Assembly (NCBI RefSeq): GCF_008831045.1
Contig: NZ_WAJS01000018.1
Location: 1-58,769, forward strand
Direction: 5' to 3'
Source of the DNA: Adlercreutzia muris
GTDB taxonomy: Bacteria; Actinomycetota; Coriobacteriia; Coriobacteriales; Eggerthellaceae
DNA: 58,769 bases
Shown: positions 8,681 to 17,466 of the stretch, piece after piece
How the letters are laid out: each line of letters starts with the position of its first letter
Numbering within the stretch: the stretch's first letter is position 1
Notes under the pieces: model-generated
Told to the model about the DNA's origin: nothing
Databases searched by the model: none
Seen by the model: only the letters and a program-made list of their open reading frames with translations
Position numbers and translations under genes: made by a program

Positions 8681-9991
8681 CTAGACGGCCGGCACGAGGG
8701 AACGGGCGGTGTCCACGGCCACGAGCATCTGGGTGTCCTCCCCCTCGGTGCTGCCGTTGGCCACCCCCACCTGGGGCACCACGCCCACGCCGTCGATGGC
8801 CTGCCCCTGGGGCGAGAGGTAGTAGGCGGCCGTATAGCGCACCGCGCCGCCGAAGTCGAGCTCGCGCACCACCTGGACCGAGCCCTTGCCGAGGGAGGTC
8901 TCCCCCACCACCTGGGCCCGCTGGTTGTCCTGGAGGGCGGCGGCCAGCACCTCGGCGGCCGCGGCGGTGTACTGGTTCACGAGCACCACCACCGGCGCCT
9001 CGGTGACCACCTTGCTGCCCGAGGGCACCGACTTGGGGGTGATGCCGTCGTTGGTCTGGATCTGCACGAGCACGCCCGAGGGCACGAACAGGGCCGCCAC
9101 GTCCACGGCCTGGGTCAGATACCCGCCGGGGTTGTCCCGCAGGTCCAGCACGAAGGAGGTGGCCCCCTGAGCCGTGAGCCCCTCGATGGCCTGGCGCACC
9201 AGGTCGGCGGCGTTCTGGGTCACCTGGCGCATCTTCACGACGCCCACGGTGCCCACCAAATCCGTGGAGAGGTTCGCCTCCTCGTAGACCTTGCACTCCA
9301 GGGTCGTGGAGAACTCGCTGCCCGTCTGGGCGTCGATGGAGGCGGGGCGCAGCCAGGTGACGGACACGTTCTCCCCCTCGCGCTGGGACAGGGCGTTCAC
9401 CACCTCGGTCATGGACCAGGCCGTGGTGTCCTCCCCGGCGATGGCGTTCACGAAGTCGCCCTGCTGCACGCCCTTGGCCTCGGCCTCAGAGCCCTCGAAG
9501 ACCCCGGCCACATAGGCGCGACCGTTGTAGTCGGCGAAGATGACGCCGATGCCGGCGTAGCTGCGACTCGTGGATTCCTTGATGTAGTTGTTGTACAGAT
9601 CGGGGTTGTAGTAGGAGGCGTAGGGGTCGCCCGTGGACTTCATCATGTCGGCCAGCATGGAATAGGTGGCCCCGGTGAGATCCACCTTGTCCAGGCTGTA
9701 GGTGCCCAGGATGTCCTCCACGTCGGCCACGCGCGCGCTCACGGACTCGTAGGTGTCCTGGGCGGCGGCCTGGGAGAGGCTCGCGGCCTCCTCCTCAGTC
9801 ACGGGAATGCCCCAGCTGGCCACGAGCGCCGTCTGGCTACGCAGCACGAAGCCGGCGCAGAAGGCCACGGCCACGAGGATCACGGTGATGAACACGCGGA
9901 ACATCAAGTGGTTGGTGGCACGCTCCATGCGCTGCTCGCCCCGGAACCGGGCGCTTTGGGCAATGTGGCGGCCGTTGTCTTCTCGGGCCAT
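8681..9991 (-). CDS. S41 (CtpA/Prc-like) peptidase homologue lacking the catalytic serine
   Basis: 436 residues: a short cytoplasmic N-terminus, one membrane anchor at about 29-50, a PDZ domain at about 140-230, and an S41 fold with LDLRDNPGGYL. In active C-terminal processing proteases the nucleophile lies in a SASASE-type motif. Here the aligned residues read NQYTAAAAE, so the nucleophile position (about 344) is Ala. The general-base Lys in LGKGSV (about 369) is retained. The protein may be a non-cleaving scaffold. AAGGAG six bases before the second ATG fixes the start. The gene is in a run with ftsE and ftsX; S41 proteins next to ftsEX occur in other Gram-positives. Confidence 0.9.
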   Translation of the reverse strand: MAREDNGRHIAQSARFRGEQRMERATNHLMFRVFITVILVAVAFCAGFVLRSQTALVASWGIPVTEEEAASLSQAAAQDTYESVSARVADVEDILGTYSLDKVDLTGATYSMLADMMKSTGDPYASYYNPDLYNNYIKESTSRSYAGIGVIFADYNGRAYVAGVFEGSEAEAKGVQQGDFVNAIAGEDTTAWSMTEVVNALSQREGENVSVTWLRPASIDAQTGSEFSTTLECKVYEEANLSTDLVGTVGVVKMRQVTQNAADLVRQAIEGLTAQGATSFVLDLRDNPGGYLTQAVDVAALFVPSGVLVQIQTNDGITPKSVPSGSKVVTEAPVVVLVNQYTAAAAEVLAAALQDNQRAQVVGETSLGKGSVQVVRELDFGGAVRYTAAYYLSPQGQAIDGVGVVPQVGVANGSTEGEDTQMLVAVDTARSLVPAV

Positions 9992-10072
9992 GGACATCTC
10001 CTTAAAAACCGAAGCGCGATCCCCAGGCTCTGCCGGAGGATCGCGCGGGCGATCGCGGTTGTGGCGGACGGG

Positions 10073-10987
10073 CTACACCTTCAGGTAGCGCCTCATGGCG
10101 AGGGCGGAGCCGAAGAGGCCGATGACGAGGCCGGCCACCACGAGCACGATGTAGATCATCGCATAGGTCTGGCCGCCCACATCGAGCGAGAGGAACGACA
10201 GGGCGCTCTGGAGCTTCGGGATGGCGTAGACGCGCAGCACCTGCAGCACGCCGACGGCCAGCAGCGAGCCGATGAGCGCATGGAGGGCGCCCTCCATGAG
10301 GAAGGGCCCGCGGATGAAACCGTTGGACGCGCCCACCAGGCGCATGATGGCGATCTCCTTGCGCCGGGCCATGATGGCCAGGCGGATGGTATTGTTGATG
10401 AACACGAGCGCGATGAACACGAGCAGCAGCACCAGGGCCACGCCGAGGTAGCGCACGTACTTCGTCACCGAGAACAGGCGATCCACGGTCTTCTGGCCGT
10501 ACTTGAGCGAGTCGGCCGGATCCTCGGGGTTGTCGCAGATGGAGCGGAAGGTCTCGTCGCCCTCGATGGCGCCGGCGATCTCATCCACCTTCTGGGGGTC
10601 GGACAGGCTCACGTCGATGGAGGCGGGCAGGGGGTTCGTGCCGTCGAGCTGCTCGATGATCTCCGGGTTGGTGGTCATGGAGCTCTTGAAGTTCTCGAGG
10701 GCCTGGTCCTTGGTGGTGAACCCGACGCTCTCCACGCCGCCCATGGAGCGCACGGAATTCATGACGGCGTCGATGGACTCCTGGGGCGCGTCGTCGGCGA
10801 TATAGGCGGTGATGGACACCTCGCTCTCGATGGAGGAGACGAGGCGCTCGACGATAGTGCCGCCCACGAGGAACACACCGATGATGAGCAGCGACAGGAA
10901 GATGGTGATGATGGAGCCCAGGGTCGTAGAAAGGTTCCGCGCGAAGCCCTGGAGCGATTCCTTGAAGAAGTAGAACAGGCTAGACAT
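10073..10987 (-). CDS. ftsX: Cell division permease-like protein FtsX
   Basis: Membrane partner of FtsE, 304 residues. A cytoplasmic N-terminus and first helix (about 20-45) precede a large extracellular domain (about 46-175) of the kind that contacts peptidoglycan hydrolases or their activators. Three more helices follow, with [23 protein letters not shown] in the region that couples to the ATPase. The start overlaps the end of ftsE by eight bases, so translation is probably coupled. No PcsB- or EnvC-type hydrolase gene lies beside it; the S41-like protein is the only adjacent extracellular candidate. Confidence 0.96.
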   Translation of the reverse strand: MSSLFYFFKESLQGFARNLSTTLGSIITIFLSLLIIGVFLVGGTIVERLVSSIESEVSITAYIADDAPQESIDAVMNSVRSMGGVESVGFTTKDQALENFKSSMTTNPEIIEQLDGTNPLPASIDVSLSDPQKVDEIAGAIEGDETFRSICDNPEDPADSLKYGQKTVDRLFSVTKYVRYLGVALVLLLVFIALVFINNTIRLAIMARRKEIAIMRLVGASNGFIRGPFLMEGALHALIGSLLAVGVLQVLRVYAIPKLQSALSFLSLDVGGQTYAMIYIVLVVAGLVIGLFGSALAMRRYLKV

Positions 10988-11867
10988 CGAAACCGTACAC
11001 CCCCCGATCCTGGTCGCGGGTCAGATGCCCGCGGTCGAGCGCGATAACGCGACGGCGCATGTTGTCCACCATCTCGCGGTCGTGGGTGGCCACGAGCACG
11101 GTCGTGCCCGTGCGGTTGATGCGCTCGAGCAGGTCCATGATGCCGCGGGAGGTCTGCGGGTCCAGGTTTCCCGTGGGCTCGTCGCAGATGAGCAGCGGCG
11201 GGCGGTTCACGATGGCGCGGGCGATGGACACGCGCTGCTGCTGGCCGCCGGAGAGCTGGTCGGGATAGCTGTTGAGCTTGTCGGACAGGCCCACGAGGCG
11301 CAGCACCTCGGGCACCTGGGTCTTGATGACATGACGGCTCTTCCCGATTACCTCCAGGGCGAAGGCCACGTTCTCGAAGACGGTCTTGTTCGGCAGGAGC
11401 TTGAAGTCCTGGAACACGCAGCCGATGTTGCGACGCAGGTAGGGCACGCGCCAATTGCGCATGGTGGTCAAATCCTCGTCCGCCACGTAGATCTTGCCCG
11501 AGGAGGGCTTGATCTCGCGGGTGAGCAGACGGATGAAGGTGGACTTGCCGGACCCGGAATGGCCCACGAGGAAGATGAACTCCCCGGCGAAGATCTGCAG
11601 AGTGATGTCGTACAGGGCCGGCTTGCTGGGCTGGGCCGGGTAGGTCTTCGTCACATGGTCGAAGGTGATGACCGGGGCCCCCATGGGGGCGGCCATCTCG
11701 TCCACTTCCAGCACGGGAAGGGACTGGGACAACTGCGAGGTCATCGATGCCTTGGGATTGCCGGCGCTGTGGGCAGAGACCGCGCGGGTGCGGGGGTTGC
11801 CCTGGCCGGAGACCCCGGCGTGACGACCGGTGCGGCCAGGACTCGCCTGGTTCCGTTCATTCGCCAC
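10980..11867 (-). CDS. ftsE: Cell division ATP-binding protein FtsE
   Basis: ABC ATPase that powers FtsX-dependent activation of cell-wall hydrolysis at division. The Walker A motif GHSGSGKST lies at about 102-110, the Q-loop in VFQDFKLLP, the signature LSGGQQQR near 205, and Walker [10 protein letters not shown]. At 295 residues it is longer than the usual 220-230 because about 65 Ser/Gly/Arg-rich residues precede the ABC fold. The GTG start is supported by GGAG six bases upstream, but internal ATG codons (MTSQ..., MAAP...) cannot be excluded. It is the first gene of ftsE-ftsX-S41-rnr, 43 bp after the transketolase stop. Confidence 0.95.
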   Translation of the reverse strand: MANERNQASPGRTGRHAGVSGQGNPRTRAVSAHSAGNPKASMTSQLSQSLPVLEVDEMAAPMGAPVITFDHVTKTYPAQPSKPALYDITLQIFAGEFIFLVGHSGSGKSTFIRLLTREIKPSSGKIYVADEDLTTMRNWRVPYLRRNIGCVFQDFKLLPNKTVFENVAFALEVIGKSRHVIKTQVPEVLRLVGLSDKLNSYPDQLSGGQQQRVSIARAIVNRPPLLICDEPTGNLDPQTSRGIMDLLERINRTGTTVLVATHDREMVDNMRRRVIALDRGHLTRDQDRGVYGFDV

Positions 11868-11910
11868 AGCTTGCTCCGTTCAGGTTGATAGGTACTGAGA
11901 CTGAATAATT

Positions 11911-12888
11911 CTAGCAGAGGCCCGCTCGCGACCGCGCCTTTTCCACAGCTTCAACAATGGCCGCGGCATCAAGGCCGAAGTAGGCCAGCAGCTCGTCGAA
12001 CTCGCCGGACTTGCCGAAGCGGTCGCGCATGCCCACCAGTTCCACGGGCACCGGGCACACCTGGGCGGCCAGCTCGCAGACAGCCGAGCCCAGCCCCCCC
12101 ACGACAGAGTGCTCCTCGGCCACCACGGCGCAACGGGTCTTCGCGAGGGAGGCCGCGATGGTCTCGCCGTCGAGGGGCTTCACAGAGAAGGCATCGACGA
12201 CCTCGGCGGACACCCCGCGCTCGGCCAGCATGTCGGCGGCAGCCAGCGCCTCGCGGATCTCCACGCCGTTGGCCACGATGGTCACATCGGCGCCCTCGCG
12301 CAGCACGTAGGCGCGGCCGATCTGAAGCTCTACATCGTCGTCGTAGACGCAGGGCACGGCGGCGCGGCCCATGCGCACGTAGACGGGGCCCGGCGTGGCG
12401 GCGGCCAGCTTGATGGCGGCTCGGGCCGCGGCGTAGTCGGCGGGCACGAGCACGCGCATGCCGGGAAGGCCGCGCATGAGGGACACGTCCTCGAGCATCT
12501 GGTGGGAGCCGCCGTCGGGACCCACGGAGATGCCGGCGTGGGTGGGGGCGATCTTCACGTTCAGGTTGGAGTAGCACACGGTGTTGCGAATCTGGTCGTA
12601 GGCGCGGCCCGTGCCGAACACGGCGAAGGAGCCGGTGAAGGCCACGTTGCCGGCCAGGGACAGGCCCGCGGCCACGTCCACCATGTTCTGCTCGGCGATG
12701 CCGCAGTTGAACAGGCGGTCGCCGTGGCCCGCGTCGGCCAGCTTCTTAGTGGTCGTGGAGCCGGTCAGGTCGGCATCCACCGCCACGACGGGCACGCCGG
12801 CATCGGCCAGCTCCGCCAGGGTGGCGCCGAGGGCGGCGCGGGTGGCCTTCTTCTGAGTCGCGGCCTCAGCGCTTGCGAGTTTCACCAT
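11911..12888 (-). CDS. Transketolase, C-terminal subunit
   Basis: 325-residue pyrimidine-binding plus C-terminal half of a split transketolase, working with the adjacent N-terminal subunit in the non-oxidative pentose phosphate pathway. It shows DADLTGST, the GIAEQNMVDVAAGLSLAG segment with the conserved catalytic Glu, and THAGISVGPDGGSHQ. The last 120 residues form the transketolase C domain. The start is 14 bp after the N-terminal subunit gene, so the two are co-transcribed. A dihydroxyacetone or deoxyxylulose-type synthase is less likely because the split and the motifs match transketolase. Confidence 0.93.
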   Translation of the reverse strand: MVKLASAEAATQKKATRAALGATLAELADAGVPVVAVDADLTGSTTTKKLADAGHGDRLFNCGIAEQNMVDVAAGLSLAGNVAFTGSFAVFGTGRAYDQIRNTVCYSNLNVKIAPTHAGISVGPDGGSHQMLEDVSLMRGLPGMRVLVPADYAAARAAIKLAAATPGPVYVRMGRAAVPCVYDDDVELQIGRAYVLREGADVTIVANGVEIREALAAADMLAERGVSAEVVDAFSVKPLDGETIAASLAKTRCAVVAEEHSVVGGLGSAVCELAAQVCPVPVELVGMRDRFGKSGEFDELLAYFGLDAAAIVEAVEKARSRAGLC

Positions 12889-12902
12889 GGGTACCCTACC
12901 TC

Positions 12903-13736
12903 CTATGCTACCGCAGCGGACAGCTCCGCCAGGGCGATTTCCAACTCCTCTGCCTTGGGCGCCTTGCCGTGCCAGCCGGCCTGGTTCTCCATGAAGGAGA
13001 CGCCCTTGCCCTTCACCGTGGCGGCGATGACGGCCACGGGCGCGGCCTCGTCGGCGGCCGCGGCCTTCAAGCGGCCGAGGGTGGCTACCAGGGCATCGAT
13101 GTCATGGCCGTCGACGCGCACCACGTCCCAGCCGAAGGCGGCGAACTTCTCGCCGAGATCGCCCGGGTCGCATACGTCGTGAATGCAGCCGTCGATCTGC
13201 AGCTCGTTGTTGTCGATGATGGCGATGAGGCGACCCAGGCGCTGGTGGGCGGCGAACATGGCGGCCTCCCAAACCTGGCCCTCCTCGCACTCGCCGTCGC
13301 CGAGGATCGTGAAGACGCAGCCCGCCTCGCCGGTCAGGCGCAGGCCGGCGGCGAGCCCTGCGGCCACGGAGAGCCCCTGGCCGAGGGAGCCGGTGGACAC
13401 CTCCACGCCGGGCAGCAGGTTGGAATCGGGGTGCCCCTGCAGGCGCGTGCCCAGCTTGCGCAGGGTCGCGAGCTCCTCGATGGGGAAATAGCCGGCATGG
13501 GCCAAGGTGGCGTAGAGGGCCGGAGCCGCGTGGCCCTTGGCCAAGATGAAGCGGTCGCGGCCAACCTTGGCCGGATCGGCGGGATCGTGGTCCAGCACGC
13601 CGCCGAAGTACAGCGCCGTGAGCATATCGGTGCAGGAGAGCGAGCCGCCGGGATGCCCGCTGCCCGCCTCCGTGATCATAACCAGGATGTCCTTGCGGAT
13701 GTCGTTGGCCTTCTCGGCCAGTTGCGACGCTTCCAT
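12903..13736 (-). CDS. Transketolase, N-terminal (thiamine diphosphate-binding) subunit
   Basis: 277-residue thiamine diphosphate-binding half of transketolase. SGHPGGSLS occurs near residue 25, HAAPALYATLAHAG follows, and GDGECEEGQVWEA with IDNNELQIDG forms the metal and pyrophosphate motif. The ATG at 13734-13736 is selected (MEASQLAEKA...), with AAGGTGG six bases upstream; the longer open frame has an unrelated basic leader. It is the first gene of the pair, and a TACAAT-like -10 lies about 50 bp upstream. Confidence 0.93.
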   Translation of the reverse strand: MEASQLAEKANDIRKDILVMITEAGSGHPGGSLSCTDMLTALYFGGVLDHDPADPAKVGRDRFILAKGHAAPALYATLAHAGYFPIEELATLRKLGTRLQGHPDSNLLPGVEVSTGSLGQGLSVAAGLAAGLRLTGEAGCVFTILGDGECEEGQVWEAAMFAAHQRLGRLIAIIDNNELQIDGCIHDVCDPGDLGEKFAAFGWDVVRVDGHDIDALVATLGRLKAAAADEAAPVAVIAATVKGKGVSFMENQAGWHGKAPKAEELEIALAELSAAVA

Positions 13737-14371
13737 GCAGCCACCTTTCCCGTAAGCTATTGGTTGCGCTCCATTGTAACCCATGAACGGCCCTCGCGGT
13801 TTCCCCAAGCGACCCGCGCACATATTCCCCGACGAGCGAGCGACTAGACGCGATCATCCTCCAACCTTTCTGAAATGGCCAAGATTGAGTGTAGCGCGAG
13901 CTGTCAATCTCATCTGCGTGCGTAAACATATCTTTCAGATAACACCGTCTGGGATATCCATGAGGCTTACCTTAATTAGCGACCCCGACGGCTCTCCGCG
14001 TTTCGAACTGTTCTATCTCGCAAAACTTTTCTCACAAACAACAAGCCACCCATTACCTGCCGACATAGACTTCTTGCAAGATGGCGGTATCCCGCAATCT
14101 ATAAGATGAACATCGATAAAATGAAGTCACAAAATAATCTCGGACATTCGCACAGCTCGGTGCCATCAAACCCTCAAGGCAATTCTAAATGACCATGCTA
14201 TTACGCCGGAAGCCTCAATAAAACCGGACAAGACAGAGAGGAGCCGAATTGACCGACCGCAAAAGCAGAGAAAGGGCTACGACCTCTTTACGAAGATATG
14301 GCTTCATTGCCAGCTTGGTCCGACTCTTATCGGGTACTATAGTTGCGACGCCGAGAGATTGCTGAAAATAT
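13737..14371. other. Boundary of the AT-rich island; no confident gene
   Basis: GC content falls sharply from about 13870. The stretch separates the minus-strand transketolase pair from the plus-strand zinc-ribbon gene and probably holds both promoters. A short open frame at 13960-14109 (about 49 codons, MRLTLISDPDGSPRF...) has no clear ribosome site and no recognised relatives; it may be a gene remnant. No tRNA or transposase is visible. Confidence 0.5.
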
Positions 14372-16337
14372 ATGTCTAGAATGAGAACGCCCGAACAATT
14401 TATCGAACTGGTTGCCGACAAAAAGCTTCCCGTGACCGTGATAGGCGAATACACGGGCTCTGGAGCACCAGTTCTTGTTCGATGCAACAAATGCGCACAC
14501 GTGTGGTCTCCCGTAGCAGCCGACTTGTTACGCGGCAGAGGTTGCCCCCTCTGTTTCAGAGAAGGCAGAACAAATGCGAGCAACTTCGTCGATAAACTAG
14601 CATTAGCCCTTCCATGTGTCGAGGTCTTAAGTAGTTATGTCAAATCAAATCAAAAAGTTATGTGTCGATGCCAGATATGCGGATATGAATGGCAGGCGAT
14701 CCCAAACAGTCTCCTCCGCGGTCATGGATGCCCAGCGTGCGCGAAAAAAAAAGCGTGGTGCCCAAAGGCGGAAGAGCCACGAGCAGTTCGTGTCCGAGCT
14801 TAAGAAAATAAATCCCAACATAGAAGTTGTTGGTCGCTATGAGACAAGTTCTTCTCACATTTCCGTAAAATGCAGGCAATGCGGACACGAATGGTCACCG
14901 ATAGCAGCATCTATCGTAAACACGGGGCAGGGATGCCCCATTTGTGCACGCAAACGGGCATCCGAAAAGCGGCGCAAGGACACTAACTGGTTGGTGAATA
15001 GTCTCAAGAAGGTGAATCCAAACATAGAGATTGCTGGAGAATACAAGAGCAGCAAAGAAAAGGTCGCCTGCCAATGTCGGATATGCGGAAACGAATGGAC
15101 AGCTGCGCCGAGCAATCTGCTCAATGGCTACGGATGCCCTAGATGCGCGAAAACGGGCACTTCGTTCATGGAGCAGTTCCTTTGTGTTTTTCTAGAAGAG
15201 GCAATTGGCGAGGACTCGGTCCTCTCACGCGACAAAAAAGCAATAGGACGCGAACTGGATATTCTCATATCCAAGTATAAACTAGCTATTGAAATAGGCT
15301 CATGGCATTGGCACAAAAACAGACTTGAAAGCGATATCGAGAAGGAATCATTATGCAGAGAGAGAGGCATAGAGCTCATCACCATCTATGATTGCTGCCC
15401 TGAAAACATAGATGCAGAGATTCCTAAAAACAGCCGACTGTTCTCTTATTCGCTCAGAGAGGAAAAGAGCCACAAAACGCTGAGAAAAATTGCTCTAGAA
15501 GCAGCGTCAATGATCGGCATCAACATCAACGATTTCAATAGCTGGGATCGGGTTGTGACGGGAGCTTCCAGGAGATCACTTCCCATGACAACCGAAGAAT
15601 TTAAGAAGAACATTAGCGTCACCAGCTCAACTGTTGAAGTGTTAGGCGAATACCGAGGATCGCACACGAAAATATCTTGTCGATGCAAAACATGCAACAA
15701 CGAGTGGACACCAACAGCCGGTCAGCTACTGCGGGGTCAAGGGTGTCCTAGGTGTGGAAAGAAAAAAGCAATCGCTATTGCCACTGCGGCTATTCGAAAG
15801 AACCCAGAAGAATACGCAGAAGATTTTAAGACTGCCAATCCCACGCTTACTCTTTTGAGTAAATACGCCGGATCTCTCAATCGCGTAAGTGTTAGATGCG
15901 ATGTGTGCGGGCACAAATGGTCACCCAGAGCAGAGTCCGTCATACGTGGCAACGGCTGCCCGATTTGTGCGAACAACATTCGGAGAAAACCACCTGAGAG
16001 ATTTTTGGAAGAACTCCTAGACGTCAATCCTCATGTTGAAATACTCGGTTCTTACGAGAAGAGCTCGAAGCCAATCGAGACCAGATGCAAGAAGTGCGGA
16101 CACATCTGGCATCCGCGCCCAAGCAAGCTTCTTGCTGGCCAAGGCTGTCCTAAATGCGCCGGAAAGATGAAAACTGCCGTCAGATGCATTGAAACTGATG
16201 AAGTATATAGCAGTCTGGCTGCAGCAGCATCAGCAGTTGGACTGTCTTCAGGCGACACAATCAGCGCAGCTTGCAAGGGACGACGGAAGAGCGCAGGAGG
16301 ATACCGATGGGAATACGCCACTCAATCGCAACCATAA
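14372..16337 (+). CDS. Seven-zinc-ribbon protein with embedded PD-(D/E)XK nuclease and C-terminal NUMOD-like domain (frameshifted)
   Basis: Read as one gene with a frameshift. The first frame (from 14372) runs out at 14803; the second continues to 16337. They join at a run of nine A near 14743-14752, and removing one A restores a single 654-residue protein. Seven treble-clef zinc ribbons of the DUF4379 type (CxxC...HEW...GCPxC) are spaced about 65 residues apart, four before and three after a Vsr-like PD-(D/E)XK domain at about 265-345 (ELDI, AIEIGSWHWHK, DIEKESLC). The last 50 residues (VRCIETDEVYSS...AGGYRW) resemble NUMOD1. AT-rich codon use marks it as acquired. Function unknown; DNA binding and cleavage are inferred. 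Confidence 0.7.
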
Positions 16338-16440
16338 TCAAACGCACGAGTAACGTCTCAGCAAGGAAAGCTTTGTCACTTGCAACCCGGGACGCGAGCT
16401 TGCTCAAATAGCGTCTCAGCGCCGCCGAGAGATACAATTC

Positions 16441-17436
16441 TCACATACGCGCCATAAGATCCTCGGGGGACGGGAGCACTTTCGCATACTCTTCGGGCAG
16501 CTCGTCTCCCAATCGATATTCGCTGATGCCGATAGGGGCGTTGGTCGATTGCAGCGAGTACTCGGCCACAGCGTCGTTCTTGGTTTTGCAGAGCAACAGT
16601 CCTATGGTGGGATTGTCCAGCTCGCCGCGCAACTCTCCGTCTACAGCCGCCACATAAAACCCGAGTTGACCGTTGAACGCCGGCTTGAAGTCTTGGTTCT
16701 TAAGCTCGATAACCACATAACAATGCAGTTTTATATTGTAGAAGAGCAGATCAATATAGAAATCGTCTCCGCCAACCACAAGGTGATATTGACGGCCGAC
16801 GAGGGCAAACCCCGTTCCTAGCTCTAGAAGCAGAGCCTGGACGTTATCCGTCATCGCCTGTTCAATATCACGCTCTTCCCGCCCTTGCTCGGTTGTTATG
16901 AAATCAAAGATATACGGATCCTTGAGCGCCTGCTGCACAAGCTCACTTTGCGGATCTGGCAGGGTTTTCGCAAAGTTGCTGACCTTGCCCTCCTTCATTT
17001 GTCGCTCGTAAGCGTGCACGTCAAGCTGATGCTCGAGAACCACCTGCGACCATCCGTTTTCGACAACGGCGCCAACATACCAATCGCGCTTATCCCCCGG
17101 CTCGGTCTTGTCAAGGAGTCTCACGACGTGTCCCCAGGGAATATTGCAATAGCTATTGCAATATTCCTCGCCAACCTCTCGGGCAAATTTCGCCATATAC
17201 CTTAGACTGCGAGCCGAAAACCCCTTGATGCCGGGAAAAGCTGCGCGAATATCCTTGGCAAGAGTATCGATGAACGCCGTTCCATAATCCTTATTCCGAT
17301 TGAGAATGCGTCCTGTCTCCCAGTACATACGCACCACAACAGCAGATGTTTTCCGTACCGCTTCCGCACGCGAACGAGCGATCACATCTACTACTTCATG
17401 CAGAGCGCTTTGATACGCGCTATCGTTAACCAACAT
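16441..17436 (-). CDS. YhcG/DUF1016 family PD-(D/E)XK nuclease-like protein
   Basis: About 331 residues. The N-terminal half is the helical DUF1016 N domain (residues 5-150). The C-terminal half holds a PD-(D/E)XK core, GDDFYIDLLFYN with the Asp near 229 and YVVIELKN with Glu/Lys near 244-246. YhcG proteins are widespread, often near restriction-modification or other mobile genes, and their physiological role is not settled. The ATG at 17434-17436 is preferred because GGGGG lies six bases upstream; an ATG six codons earlier has no ribosome site. It is AT-rich, sits just after prfB, and converges with the zinc-ribbon gene. No methylase or specificity subunit is nearby. Confidence 0.85.
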   Translation of the reverse strand: MLVNDSAYQSALHEVVDVIARSRAEAVRKTSAVVVRMYWETGRILNRNKDYGTAFIDTLAKDIRAAFPGIKGFSARSLRYMAKFAREVGEEYCNSYCNIPWGHVVRLLDKTEPGDKRDWYVGAVVENGWSQVVLEHQLDVHAYERQMKEGKVSNFAKTLPDPQSELVQQALKDPYIFDFITTEQGREERDIEQAMTDNVQALLLELGTGFALVGRQYHLVVGGDDFYIDLLFYNIKLHCYVVIELKNQDFKPAFNGQLGFYVAAVDGELRGELDNPTIGLLLCKTKNDAVAEYSLQSTNAPIGISEYRLGDELPEEYAKVLPSPEDLMARM

Positions 17437-17466
17437 GCCGTACCCCCAATTCATCGGCCACGGGCT

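Noticed and set aside
8117-11047. 976-codon open frame opposite rnr, the S41-like gene and ftsX
   Set aside because: Spans three convincing genes on the other strand and has His/Gly/Arg composition typical of antisense frames at high GC.
14215-14583. Minus-strand open frame overlapping the zinc-ribbon gene start
   Set aside because: Its Cys/His motifs are the antisense image of the zinc ribbons; no start context.
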